Below are positions 15,471 through 23,376 of a stretch of DNA of 25,118 bases, one piece after another; the stretch's first letter is position 1, and every line of letters begins with the position of its first letter. The stretch covers positions 1 through 25,118 of the forward strand of contig JAFTGG010000161.1 in assembly GCA_017458025.1 (NCBI GenBank), read 5' to 3'. The translations under genes and the position numbers were made by a program. Under the pieces are notes generated by a model that was not told the DNA's origin, ran no database searches, and worked only from the letters and a program-made list of their open reading frames with translations. Source of the stretch: Oscillospiraceae bacterium (lineage in GTDB: Bacteria; Bacillota; Clostridia; Oscillospirales; Oscillospiraceae).

Positions 15471-15499
15471 CGCTCCGGCCAGCCTTGACGGCCGGAGCG
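15471..15499. repeat. Hairpin between the amylosucrase and HAD genes
   Basis: CGCTCCGGCC and GGCCGGAGCG form a perfect 10-bp stem with a nine-base loop. No T run follows on either strand, so it is not a classical terminator. It lies in the 105-bp gap just before the HAD ribosome site and may stabilise or process a joint mRNA. Confidence 0.6.
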
Positions 15500-15546
15500 C
15501 CCGCCATATTCGCGGCTGCCGCGCAGGCGGTGGGCAAAACGGCAGT

Positions 15547-17418
15547 TTAGCCGCTGTGCGGTCGATCTGCGTCGAAGGCGCGCGTCAGCCACAAAAAACC
15601 GCCGGGCGGGATCGGCAGGGCGCCGTCTTCGCGGACCTTGCCCGCGAACAGGTCGGTCATCGGCGCGTCCTCGCCCGTCCAGACCACGCGCTCACAATAG
15701 TCGAAGTTGAAGTACGCCAACAGCTTCTCGCCGTCGCGGTAGCGTCCGATGCCGAGCACGCCGTCATAGCCGGTGTCGAGCAGCCAGACGTCCGCCTCGC
15801 CGTCGAACGCGCGATGCTCCGCGCGAAGCGTTTCGAGCCGCCGGATACCGCCGAACAGCCTGCCCTCGACGGTATCGGGATCGTGCCGCAGCGCGGCCTT
15901 GTCCCAATCGAGGTTCCCGCGATGCAGCCATCGGCTGTCGTCGCGGCGGAGCGGGTCGTCGTGGTAGCCGTAGTCGTTCTCCTGCCCGATCTCGTCGCCG
16001 CTGTAGAGCACGGGAATGCCGCTGAGCGTGAACATGTAGGCGTGGAGCATCAGGTCGTAGCGCAGCGCCCAATCGGTCTTATAGCCGTTCTTTTCATAGC
16101 GCGCGGACTCAAGCCCGCAGAGCGACGCCGTCGTGCCGCACAGCCGCGCGTCGCCGAGCGTCGGGTCGTCGTTGTACAGCTCGCCGCGGGCGGGGCTGCC
16201 CTCCCACTTGCCGGTGAGGTAGTCGTTGAGAAACTTTTTATGCGCGACCTCCTCGCCGCCATAGCCCTCAAGAAAGTCGTAGTCGAGGCCCCAGCCGATG
16301 TCGTCATGGCAGCGGAGGTAGTTGAGGAACGTATATTCCCCGGGGAGCGCGAAGACCTGTTCAAGCTGGTGGCGCAGCAGGCGCGTGTCCTTTGTCGCCA
16401 CGGTGTGCCAGGTGCTCGCCATCGTGGTCACGTTGTAGAGCAGGTGGCACTCCGGCTTTTCCACCGTGCCGAAGTACGGCACGACCTTGCTCGGCTCCAT
16501 GACGATCTCGCCGAGCAGCAGCGTGCCCGGGCAGACGATCTCGCACACCATGCGCATCATGCGCACGAGCGTATGCACCTGCGGCAGGTTGCGGCAGGTG
16601 GTGTCGAGCTCCTTCCAGATGTACGGCGTCGCGTCGAGGCGCACGATATCGACGCCCCGGTTGCAGAGGTAGAGCATGTTCTCCGTCATGTCGTTGAACA
16701 CGACGGGGTTCGCGTAATTGAGATCCCATTGGTAGGGATAGAACGTCGTCATGACGACCTTCCCCGCCTCCTCGCACCAGCTAAAATTGCCGGGCGCGGT
16801 GGTCGGGAACACCTGCGGGACGGTCTTTTCAAACTCGTTGGGCACATCCCAATTGTCATAGAAGAAAAACCTGTCCTGATACTCCTTTTCGCCCGCGCGG
16901 GCCCTGCGCGCCCACTCGTGATCCTCGCTCGTGTGGTTCATCACGAAATCAAGGCAGACGGCAATGCCGCGCTTATGGCAGTCCGCGGCGAGCGCTGCGA
17001 GGTCGTCCATCGTGCCGAGCTCGGGCTGTACGGTGCGGAAATCCGACACGGCGTATCCGCCGTCGCTGCGTCCCTCGGGCGATTCCAGCAGCGGCATCAG
17101 GTGCAGGTAGTTGACGCCGCAGTCCTCGACGTAATCGAGCTTTTTGCGCACGCCCTTAAGCGTCCCCGCGAACGCGGAGACGTACATCAGCATACCCACC
17201 AGCTCGCGCCGTTTGTACCACCGCGGGTCGGCAAGGCGCTCGCGGTCGAGCCGGCGCAGCGCCGCGGGACGCGCCGCGTACATGCGCGCAAGCATTCCGA
17301 CAAAGTATTCGTATGCCTTTTCGTCGCCGTGGTACAGCTCCATATAGAGCCACTTGAGCTCATCGGCATGACGCTCGTAACGCACGCGAAATTCTTTCAT
17401 ACGGCCGGTCTTCTCCAT
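15547..17418 (-). CDS. Amylosucrase-type GH13 glucanotransferase
   Basis: A 623-residue GH13 enzyme matching the amylosucrase pattern: it transfers glucose from sucrose to an alpha-glucan and releases fructose. Visible matches to Neisseria amylosucrase are an N-terminal helical domain, YLHLMPL (104-110), SDGGYAV (118-124), NHTSEDHEWA (161-170), TTFYPYQWDLNYANP (224-238), nucleophile D262 in IVRLDA, acid/base E304 in LLGEIV, HDDIGW (371-376) and DDSRWLHR (493-500). D119 and R496 correspond to the pair that closes the glucose pocket. The ATG at 17418 is chosen for GGGGGAG upstream and a promoter at 17452-17481. No signal peptide is seen. Sucrose hydrolase activity is the main alternative. Confidence 0.9.
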   Translation of the reverse strand: MEKTGRMKEFRVRYERHADELKWLYMELYHGDEKAYEYFVGMLARMYAARPAALRRLDRERLADPRWYKRRELVGMLMYVSAFAGTLKGVRKKLDYVEDCGVNYLHLMPLLESPEGRSDGGYAVSDFRTVQPELGTMDDLAALAADCHKRGIAVCLDFVMNHTSEDHEWARRARAGEKEYQDRFFFYDNWDVPNEFEKTVPQVFPTTAPGNFSWCEEAGKVVMTTFYPYQWDLNYANPVVFNDMTENMLYLCNRGVDIVRLDATPYIWKELDTTCRNLPQVHTLVRMMRMVCEIVCPGTLLLGEIVMEPSKVVPYFGTVEKPECHLLYNVTTMASTWHTVATKDTRLLRHQLEQVFALPGEYTFLNYLRCHDDIGWGLDYDFLEGYGGEEVAHKKFLNDYLTGKWEGSPARGELYNDDPTLGDARLCGTTASLCGLESARYEKNGYKTDWALRYDLMLHAYMFTLSGIPVLYSGDEIGQENDYGYHDDPLRRDDSRWLHRGNLDWDKAALRHDPDTVEGRLFGGIRRLETLRAEHRAFDGEADVWLLDTGYDGVLGIGRYRDGEKLLAYFNFDYCERVVWTGEDAPMTDLFAGKVREDGALPIPPGGFLWLTRAFDADRPHSG

Positions 17419-17451
17419 AGCCTTCTCCCCCAAAAGACGGATTGTGCCATC

Positions 17452-17481
17452 ATTATAAAGCGTACAACTCCCCCTTGTCAA
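17452..17481 (-). promoter_or_regulatory. Promoter of the amylosucrase gene
   Basis: TTGACA and TATAAT, both perfect, with an 18-bp spacer, lie 34 bp before the chosen start on the minus strand. Its -35 box overlaps the -35 box of the divergent promoter of the coiled-coil gene. Confidence 0.85.
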
Positions 17482-17503
17482 CGGCGCGGTTTTGTGCTAC
17501 CAT
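17475..17503 (+). promoter_or_regulatory. Divergent promoter of the DivIVA-like gene
   Basis: TTGTCA and TACCAT with a 17-bp spacer lie 38 bp before the ATG. The -35 hexamer shares bases with the amylosucrase -35 (17476-17481), so polymerase can occupy only one at a time. Confidence 0.55.
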
Positions 17504-17541
17504 GCGCATAGACTGCCAAATTGTACGGAGATGTGGGATAT

Positions 17542-18258
17542 ATGGAGAACAACTCTTTTAAAAGCTCGCTTTTCGGCGGTTTTCGCCGCAAAGACGTCAT
17601 CGCTTATATCGAAAAAAGCGCCAATGCGTCGAACGAGCGCATCGCCGCGCTGGAGCAGGACGGCGACAGGCTCACGCAGGAAAACGGCGCGCTGCGCGAC
17701 GACCTCGCGTCCGTCAGCGGCGCGCGCGACCGCCTGTCCGAGGCGCTGCACGACAACTTCGACAAGCAGGAGGAGCTGCGCGCCGCGCTGGACGCCGCGA
17801 ATGACGAGTTGGAGACGCTGCGCGCAAAGCTCGCGGCGCTGGTCGGCGAGCGCGACGCGCTGCGCGCCGAGGTCGAAGCGCTGCGCCCGCAGGTCGAGGA
17901 GTTCCGGTCCGTCAAGGATAAGCTCTCCGAGCTGGAGCTTGCGGGGGACCTGCGTGCCGACGACTACGAAAAAGAGATCTATGGCCGCGCCGACTACAAC
18001 TAAGCCGACGTCCGCAAGCGCGCGGACGAGTATGCGTCCGAGATCCGCGAGCGCGCCGACGAGTACGAGAGCGAGACCCGCGCGAAGGTCGGCGAGCTGC
18101 TGGGCGGCTGCCGCTCGCAGGTCGACCTCGTGCTCGCGACGCTGGGCGAGACCTGCGCCAACGTGACGGCGGAGCTGCAAAAGAGCACCGAGACGGTCTC
18201 CCGCCTGCCCGACGCGTTCCACACGCTGCGGCACGACCTCGACGATTTGGGCAAATAA
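17542..18258 (+). pseudogene. DivIVA-like coiled-coil protein interrupted by an in-frame TAA
   Basis: The reading frame from the ATG at 17542 starts with FKSSLFGGFRRKDVIAYIEK, the N-terminal pattern of DivIVA/GpsB-type cell-division proteins, and continues as a long coiled coil. TAA at 18001-18003 ends it after 153 residues. The same frame then stays open for 84 codons to TAA at 18256. The stop falls inside a run of 11-residue repeats (RADYN*ADVRK, RADEYASEIRE, RADEYESETRA), so both sides clearly belonged to one protein of about 238 residues. Either the gene is truncated, the base is a sequence error, or the stop is read through. The role, if active, would be organising division or polar growth at the membrane. 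Confidence 0.8.
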
Positions 18259-18273
18259 ACCGGCGGCAAACGG

Positions 18274-18310
18274 AACGGCGGCCTGACGGCCGCCGTTTTC
18301 TTGCTTTTTT
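18274..18310 (+). terminator. Intrinsic terminator after the coiled-coil gene
   Basis: AACGGCGGCC pairs perfectly with GGCCGCCGTT around a four-base loop and is followed by TTCTTGCTTTTTT. It begins 16 bp after the distal stop codon at 18258, which supports the longer frame as the original gene end. Confidence 0.9.
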
Positions 18311-18321
18311 GTAAAAAGGGC

Positions 18322-18352
18322 TTGACTGTCAAGCGGCTTGATACCTTATGCT
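18322..18352 (+). promoter_or_regulatory. MerR-type promoter with 19-bp spacer and operator
   Basis: TTGACT and TATGCT are separated by 19 bp, the overlong spacing that MerR-family regulators untwist. The half-sites CTTGA, TCAAG and CTTGA (18321-18325, 18329-18333, 18337-18341) repeat every eight bases and form dyads within the spacer. It probably drives the MerR-RDD gene and is bound by its product. Confidence 0.75.
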
Positions 18353-18360
18353 GATACTGT

Positions 18361-18433
18361 TATCGAATAAAAAGCTTACACTTTTTATCCGATAGATGCC
18401 GCCGGCGGCGGCATACAGTTGCTAACGCAACTG
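18361..18433 (+). promoter_or_regulatory. Leader with three consecutive hairpins
   Basis: Three inverted repeats follow each other with gaps of only one base. TATCGAATAAAAAG pairs with CTTTTTATCCGATA (one mismatch, 18361-18394), ATGCCGCC pairs with GGCGGCAT (18396-18414), and CAGTTGC pairs with GCAACTG (18416-18433). A further ACGGCT/AGCCGT pair brackets the stretch before the ribosome site. None ends in a T run. They lie in the 5' untranslated region of the MerR-RDD mRNA and may regulate translation, or mark a small repeat element. Confidence 0.7.
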
Positions 18434-18492
18434 ACGGCTCAAAGGAAATCTTTTTATATGAGTTGAGTATGAAGCCGTAAGGAGGCATGTAT

Positions 18493-19902
18493 ATGACCAT
18501 CAAGGAAATCGAAGAACGCTCCGGCATGACCCGCGCCAACGTCCGCTTCTACGAATCGCAAGGGCTGCTCAGCCCCGAACGGAAAGAGAACGGCTACCGC
18601 GCATATTCGGACGGCGATCTCGACACGCTGCTGCGTATCCGCCTGCTGCGCTCGCTGGGCGTGTCTCTGGACGACATTCGCGCGCTGCAAACGGGCGACG
18701 CGGAGCTGCCCGACACGCTGCGGCGGCAGTTGGACGCGCTGCTCGCGGAGCAAAAAACGGTCGAGCGCTCGCGCGAGGTCTGCCGCGAGATGCTCGACGA
18801 CGGCGCGCAGTACGCGACGCTGGACGCGCCGCGGTATCTCGACGCGCTGTCGCGGGAGACGCCCGCCGCCGTGCCGGAGGGCGACGCCGTGCCAAAGGTG
18901 CGTGCGCCGTGGCGGCGGTATTTCGCCCGCTCGCTGGACTTCGCGCTTTGCGAAATGCTCTGGTATATCCTTTTGCTGCTGATCAACTTCAATCCCGCGC
19001 AGAGCAGGGGCATGCGGCTGCTCAATCTGCTGATGAGCGCTCTGATCCAGCTCGCGCTGGAGCCGCTGTTCCTCTCCAGGCTCGGCACAACGCCGGGTAA
19101 GTGGCTGCTGGGCCTCGGCGTGACCGACGCCGACGGCGGGCGGCTCAGCTATCGCGACGCGTTCCGGCGCTCGGTGGACGTGCTGGTGTACGGCTACGGC
19201 TTCCATATCCCGCTCTACTCTCTCCTGCGCCTGTACCGGAACTACGCCGCCTGCGACAGGGGCGAGACGCTCCCGTGGGAGAGCGGCAGCGTGCTGGCGC
19301 TCAAGGACGAAGCGCCGTGGCGGACGTGGGCGTACGTCGGCGCGCACATCGCGCGTTTTGCCGTTTTGATGCTGGCGCTGCTGCTGACGCTACTGCCGCA
19401 TCACCGGGGCGACATCACCGTCGCGGAGTTCTGCGAGAACTACAACGATCTGGTGGATTTCCTCGACCGCGAGCAGTTTGGCCGGCTCGACGAGACCGGA
19501 AGCTGGGTGCATCGCCGGACGGGCGGCGTCGAGCTGTTCATTGACTCCTCCGTCACGCCCGCGCTGACCTTTACCGAGGAGGGCGGATATATGACCGGCG
19601 TCGGCTTTGAGGAGTCGCTGGTCAACAGCGAATATGTCCCGTCGTCCTGCAATGCGGAGATGCAGTTCCTGCTGATGACCTTTGCCGCCTCGCAGAAGGG
19701 CGCGATTTGGCGTCTGGGCGAGATTTACTCGGCGGTACAGGACATTGCGGACAACGCCTACCGCAGCTTCGACGTCGCCGCCTGCGGCGTCCGCGCCGTC
19801 TGTGACGTGTCGTATCGGGGCTACAAGGACTTCGGCGGGCTCTCTCTGTTCCCCATCGACGAGCCGACGATCTTCTCTATGGGCTTTTCGTTGAGCAAAT
19901 AA
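18493..19902 (+). CDS. Membrane-anchored MerR-RDD transcriptional regulator
   Basis: A 469-residue fusion. Residues 1-~70 are a MerR winged helix (MTIKEIEERSGMTRANVRFY, then GYRAYSDGDLDTL), followed by a coiled-coil dimer helix (~75-120). Residues ~140-265 form an RDD-type membrane domain (RRYFARSLDFALCEMLWY, GTTPGKWLLGLGV). A further helix (~279-297) leads to a C-terminal part of about 170 residues that should lie outside the cell. The ATG at 18493 is preferred because AAGGAGG at 18479-18485 is seven bases away; an ATG at 18487 is too close. The design suggests sensing of an envelope signal by a DNA-binding protein held in the membrane. The ligand and targets beyond its own promoter are unknown. 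Confidence 0.88.
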   Translation: MTIKEIEERSGMTRANVRFYESQGLLSPERKENGYRAYSDGDLDTLLRIRLLRSLGVSLDDIRALQTGDAELPDTLRRQLDALLAEQKTVERSREVCREMLDDGAQYATLDAPRYLDALSRETPAAVPEGDAVPKVRAPWRRYFARSLDFALCEMLWYILLLLINFNPAQSRGMRLLNLLMSALIQLALEPLFLSRLGTTPGKWLLGLGVTDADGGRLSYRDAFRRSVDVLVYGYGFHIPLYSLLRLYRNYAACDRGETLPWESGSVLALKDEAPWRTWAYVGAHIARFAVLMLALLLTLLPHHRGDITVAEFCENYNDLVDFLDREQFGRLDETGSWVHRRTGGVELFIDSSVTPALTFTEEGGYMTGVGFEESLVNSEYVPSSCNAEMQFLLMTFAASQKGAIWRLGEIYSAVQDIADNAYRSFDVAACGVRAVCDVSYRGYKDFGGLSLFPIDEPTIFSMGFSLSK

Positions 19903-19903
19903 C

Positions 19904-19931
19904 AAAAGCTCCGCCTTTCGGCGGCACTTTT
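19904..19931. terminator. Bidirectional terminator between the MerR-RDD gene and plsY
   Basis: CCGCC-TTTC-GGCGG forms the core hairpin, flanked by AAAAG on the left and CTTTT on the right. It can end transcripts arriving from both converging genes and overlaps the last base of plsY. Confidence 0.7.
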
Positions 19932-20584
19932 CACTCTTTATGCCATTGGAACTTGCTCTCCGTGCCGTTGAGCAGGCGTTTGATGTTCCCGCGGTGCGCC
20001 CAGAGCACCAGCCCCGCCATCAGGAGGGAGAGGACAAAGCAGAAAGTAAATACGTCATACCCGATAGATTCCCTTTGCGCATGGTAGACCGCCCACGTCA
20101 TGATGGGAAAGCTGACCGCGGCGCAGACCGAGCCGAGCGAGACGTACTTTGTCGCCGCCCACAGCAGGGCAAACAGGCCCCAGCCGACCAGCGCGATGCG
20201 CCAGTCGATCATGATGAGCGTCATGCCGCTGCACAGAATGCCCTTGCCGCCCTTGAATTTGTAGAACGCGGGGAACATGTGCCCCACGACGACCCAGAAG
20301 CCCATAAAATATTTCCCATGCGGATCGCCGATGACCCACGCGCCGAGCGCCACCGCGACCGCCGCTTTTGCCAGATCGACCGCAATCACGCACCACGCGT
20401 ATTTCGCGCCGTAGGTGCGGTAGAAGTTCGTCAACCCCGCGTTGCCGCTGCCGTGCTTACGCACGTCGTCGTGGTAGAAGACCTTTGAGGTCAGCAGCGC
20501 GCCGTTGACGCAGCCGAGCAGATAACCGACAAGCGCCATCGCGAACCAGAGCGCATAAAGGAGCGGCATCAACATCTCCAGCAT
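19931..20584 (-). CDS. plsY: Glycerol-3-phosphate acyltransferase PlsY
   Basis: A 217-residue membrane acyltransferase that makes lysophosphatidic acid from acyl-phosphate and glycerol 3-phosphate, the first step of phospholipid synthesis. The three PlsY motifs are present: GYLLGCVNGA near residues 20-29, HGSGNAGLTNFYRTYG (44-59) and GHMFPAFYKFKGGKG (~101-115). About five helices are predicted, and the length is close to the usual ~200. AGAAGGAG lies six bases before the ATG and is partly inside the end of der, whose stop is 3 bp upstream, so the two are co-transcribed. Confidence 0.96.
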   Translation of the reverse strand: MLEMLMPLLYALWFAMALVGYLLGCVNGALLTSKVFYHDDVRKHGSGNAGLTNFYRTYGAKYAWCVIAVDLAKAAVAVALGAWVIGDPHGKYFMGFWVVVGHMFPAFYKFKGGKGILCSGMTLIMIDWRIALVGWGLFALLWAATKYVSLGSVCAAVSFPIMTWAVYHAQRESIGYDVFTFCFVLSLLMAGLVLWAHRGNIKRLLNGTESKFQWHKE

Positions 20585-20587
20585 ATC

Positions 20588-21910
20588 TTACTCCTTCTCC
20601 CCGCGCTCGCGGACGGTCAACACCACCGGCGTGCCCTCCAAACCGAACACGTTGCGGATACAGTTTTCCAGATATCTGCGATACGAGAAGTGGAACAGCC
20701 GCATGTCGTTGCAGAACACGACGAAGTGCGGCGGCTTGACGCCGACCTGCGTCATGTAATAGATCTTGAGCCGTCTGCCCTTGTCCGTCGGCGGCTGGAC
20801 GCGCGTCTGCGCGTCCTCCAGCACGTTGTTGAGCATGCCCGTCGTGATGCGGGTGCAGGACTGCTCGTAGACGTAGTTGATAAGCTCAAACAGCCGCGTC
20901 ACGCGCTGGCCCGTCGCCGCCGAGATGAACAGCACCGGCGCGTAGGTCATATACGCGAGGTCGCGGCGCACGTCCTCGCGCATCTTGTCCATCGTCTTGC
21001 CGTCCTTTTCGACGAGGTCCCACTTGTTGACGACGATGATGCACGCCTTGCCCGCCTCGTGGGCGAGGCCCGCGACCTTGGTGTCCTGCTCCGTGACGCC
21101 CTCGGTGGCGTCGATCATGATGAGGCACACGTCCGCGCGGTCGATCGCCATCGTCGCGCGCAGCACGCTGTAGCGCTCGATGCTCTCGTCCACCTTCGAC
21201 TTCTTCCGCATACCCGCCGTGTCGATGAAAACGTATTTGCCCGTCTCGTTCTCGAAGCGGCTGTCGATGGCGTCGCGCGTCGTGCCCGCGACGTTGCTGA
21301 CGATGACGCGCTCCTGTCCCAAAATACGGTTCACGAGAGACGACTTGCCGACGTTCGGCTTGCCGATGACGGCGACCTTGATCGCGTCGTCCTCCTCGTC
21401 CTCGCCGTCGTCGGGCGGGAAGTGCTCGATACACCGGTCGAGCAAGTCGCCCGTGCCGTGCCCATGCACCGCCGAGACCGCGACCGGATCGCCGAGGCCG
21501 AGGTTGTAAAATTCGTAGTAGTCGGGATCGACAGCGCCGGTGGAATCCATCTTGTTCACCGCGAGGACGATGGGCTTGCCGCTGCGCAGCAGCATGTTCG
21601 CCACGTCCTGATCGCTGGCGGTAAGTCCGGTCTTGACGTCGGTGAGAAAGATGATGACGTCGGCGTGGTCGATGGCGATCTGCGCCTGCTCGCGCATGAA
21701 GGTCAAAATCTGGTCGTCGGTGCGCGGCTCGATGCCGCCGGTGTCGACCAGCATGAACTTCCGCCCCACCCACTCGCACTCGCCGTAGATACGGTCGCGC
21801 GTGACGCCGGGCGTATCCTCGACGATGGCGAGGCGCTTGCCGATGAGCTTATTAAAGAGCATGGACTTGCCGACATTCGGCCTGCCCACGATGGCAACCA
21901 AGGGTTTCAT
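20588..21910 (-). CDS. der: Ribosome biogenesis GTPase Der (EngA)
   Basis: A 440-residue protein with two GTPase domains in tandem and a C-terminal KH-like domain, needed for 50S ribosome assembly. Domain 1 has GRPNVGKS (9-16), DTPG at 32-35, DTGG at 56-59 and NKMD at 119-122. Domain 2 has GKPNVGKSS (183-191), DTAG at 230-233 and NKWD at 295-298. The KH-like domain spans ~350-440. AAAGGAGG lies seven bases upstream, and the start overlaps the stop of the DUF512 gene as ATGA. The DUF512-Der-PlsY order is common in Clostridia. Confidence 0.98.
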   Translation of the reverse strand: MKPLVAIVGRPNVGKSMLFNKLIGKRLAIVEDTPGVTRDRIYGECEWVGRKFMLVDTGGIEPRTDDQILTFMREQAQIAIDHADVIIFLTDVKTGLTASDQDVANMLLRSGKPIVLAVNKMDSTGAVDPDYYEFYNLGLGDPVAVSAVHGHGTGDLLDRCIEHFPPDDGEDEEDDAIKVAVIGKPNVGKSSLVNRILGQERVIVSNVAGTTRDAIDSRFENETGKYVFIDTAGMRKKSKVDESIERYSVLRATMAIDRADVCLIMIDATEGVTEQDTKVAGLAHEAGKACIIVVNKWDLVEKDGKTMDKMREDVRRDLAYMTYAPVLFISAATGQRVTRLFELINYVYEQSCTRITTGMLNNVLEDAQTRVQPPTDKGRRLKIYYMTQVGVKPPHFVVFCNDMRLFHFSYRRYLENCIRNVFGLEGTPVVLTVRERGEKE

Positions 21911-23214
21911 ATCGTATCCTCCTTTGAGAAAAGGGTGTCCACAAGCGAGTAGCCGTCCGTCTCCGAGACGATTACGGGGCGGCGCAGCGCTTCCGAGACC
22001 TGTTCGAGCGTCACGTCGTCAAGGAACACGCCCTCGCCGTGGCGCAGCATATTGGCGGGAATGATGACGCGCTCGCCCAGCTCCCGCACGGAGAGCTGCT
22101 TGATGATGTCCTGTCCCGTCACAAGGCCGGAGACCGTAATGCTGTGGCCGAAAAAGTCGTTGACGACGGCGACGACTTCGCCGCGCAGCCGCGGAAACTT
22201 CTCCCGCGCCGCGTCCACCAAACGTTCAATGAACGGCGCCGCCGCGACGCCCGTCGCGATCGTAAAGCTCGGCACGCCGCCGTCGTCGATATCCCGCAGG
22301 CCGTCCAAAAATTCGTTCGTCGTGTTGCGCAGCATGCCGACGCCGTTTTCGAGCTGCTGATAGTCCTCGTAATAATCCTCATCCGGCAGCGGGCGCCCCG
22401 CTTTGAGGTACAGCTCATCGGCGCAGAAAAACATGCGCGTGCCGAAGCGCTCCAGGCACTTCGCGCCGTATTCGTCCACCGTGTCGATGATCTCCGCCGC
22501 CTTTGCCGCGTCGACCTCCGGCACCTTGGCGAGGCCCTTGCGGTACTTGGTCAGACCCACCGGCACGACCGAGCAGGAGCGGAAGCCGATCTCCATCAGG
22601 TCCTCGATGGTGCGCTTCAGATGCTCGCCGTCGTTCCAGCCGGGGCAGACGACGATCTGCCCGTTCATCTCGATGCCCGCCGCGCCGAACGCGCGCATGT
22701 ACTCCATGCTCTTGTCGGCGTGCCTGTTGCCGAGCAGCGTGCAGCGGAGCTTCGGCTCCGTCGCCTGCACCGAGACGTTGATGGGGCTGATGCGCAGGTC
22801 GATGATGCGCTGCGCCTCGCGCTCGGAGAGGTTGGTGAGCGTGATGTAGTTCCCCATTAAGAAGGATAACCGCGCGTCGTCGTCTTTAAAATACAAAGTG
22901 TCGCGCATGTTCGGCGGCATCTGATCGACGAAGCAGAACACGCAGTGATTGGAGCAGGGGCGCGGCTCGTCCATGAGGTAGGTGTCGAAGTTGAGGCCGA
23001 GATCCTCGCCCTCGTCCTTGCGGACGCGGAGCTTGCGCACCGTGCCGTCCGGCTCGCCCAGCTCGACATGCAGCGCCGGATCGTAGCAGAAAAAGCGGTA
23101 GTCCAGCACGTCCACGATGTCGTGATGGTTGAGCTTCAGGAGCTTTTCCCCCGCGCGGATACCCGCCTTTTCCGCGGGACTGCCCGCGTCGACCGACGCG
23201 ATGACCGTGCTCAT
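21907..23214 (-). CDS. DUF512 protein (PDZ plus radical-SAM-like Fe-S protein)
   Basis: A 435-residue protein of a family widespread in Clostridia and often found next to der. Residues 1-~65 form a PDZ-like segment (SVDAGSPAEKAGIRAGEKLLKL). CSNHCVFCF at 87-95 gives the cysteines C87, C91 and C94 (CxxxCxxC), typical of a radical-SAM iron-sulfur site. The DUF512 domain fills the C-terminal part (~285-420). The biochemical role is not established. GGAGGGGAGGGAG precedes the ATG, and a promoter is visible at 23257-23285. It is the first gene of the operon with der and plsY. Confidence 0.93.
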   Translation of the reverse strand: MSTVIASVDAGSPAEKAGIRAGEKLLKLNHHDIVDVLDYRFFCYDPALHVELGEPDGTVRKLRVRKDEGEDLGLNFDTYLMDEPRPCSNHCVFCFVDQMPPNMRDTLYFKDDDARLSFLMGNYITLTNLSEREAQRIIDLRISPINVSVQATEPKLRCTLLGNRHADKSMEYMRAFGAAGIEMNGQIVVCPGWNDGEHLKRTIEDLMEIGFRSCSVVPVGLTKYRKGLAKVPEVDAAKAAEIIDTVDEYGAKCLERFGTRMFFCADELYLKAGRPLPDEDYYEDYQQLENGVGMLRNTTNEFLDGLRDIDDGGVPSFTIATGVAAAPFIERLVDAAREKFPRLRGEVVAVVNDFFGHSITVSGLVTGQDIIKQLSVRELGERVIIPANMLRHGEGVFLDDVTLEQVSEALRRPVIVSETDGYSLVDTLFSKEDTI

Positions 23215-23256
23215 GGACTCCCTCCCCTCCGCTTAGGCGTAAATTCTTACTTGTAT

Positions 23257-23285
23257 AGTATAGCCGAAACCTCGCGTGCGCGCAA
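23257..23285 (-). promoter_or_regulatory. Promoter of the DUF512-der-plsY operon
   Basis: TTGCGC and TATACT with a 17-bp spacer on the minus strand lie 42 bp upstream of the DUF512 start codon. Confidence 0.65.
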
Positions 23286-23315
23286 GCGAAAACGGCAAAA
23301 ATCACCTGCCGGCGG

Positions 23316-23344
23316 TTGACAACCGCAGCCCGCTCCGCTATAAT
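23316..23344 (+). promoter_or_regulatory. Consensus promoter of the DMT transporter gene
   Basis: TTGACA and TATAAT, both perfect, with a 17-bp spacer. Transcription should start near 23351, about 90 bases before the start codon, and run straight into the hairpin at 23377-23408. Confidence 0.92.
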
Positions 23345-23376
23345 ACGGATTGCGAAAAGCCGGTCCGCCGGTACTG

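Noticed and set aside
15471..15499. A terminator between the amylosucrase and HAD genes
   Set aside because: The stem is perfect, but no T run follows on either strand; it is listed only as a hairpin.
15019..17511. An 830-codon plus-strand frame opposite the HAD and amylosucrase genes
   Set aside because: No domain is visible, it spans two real genes and their gap, and it has no matching promoter or ribosome site.
20690..22860. Long plus-strand frames opposite der and the DUF512 gene
   Set aside because: They are shadows of highly conserved genes and contain no recognisable motif.
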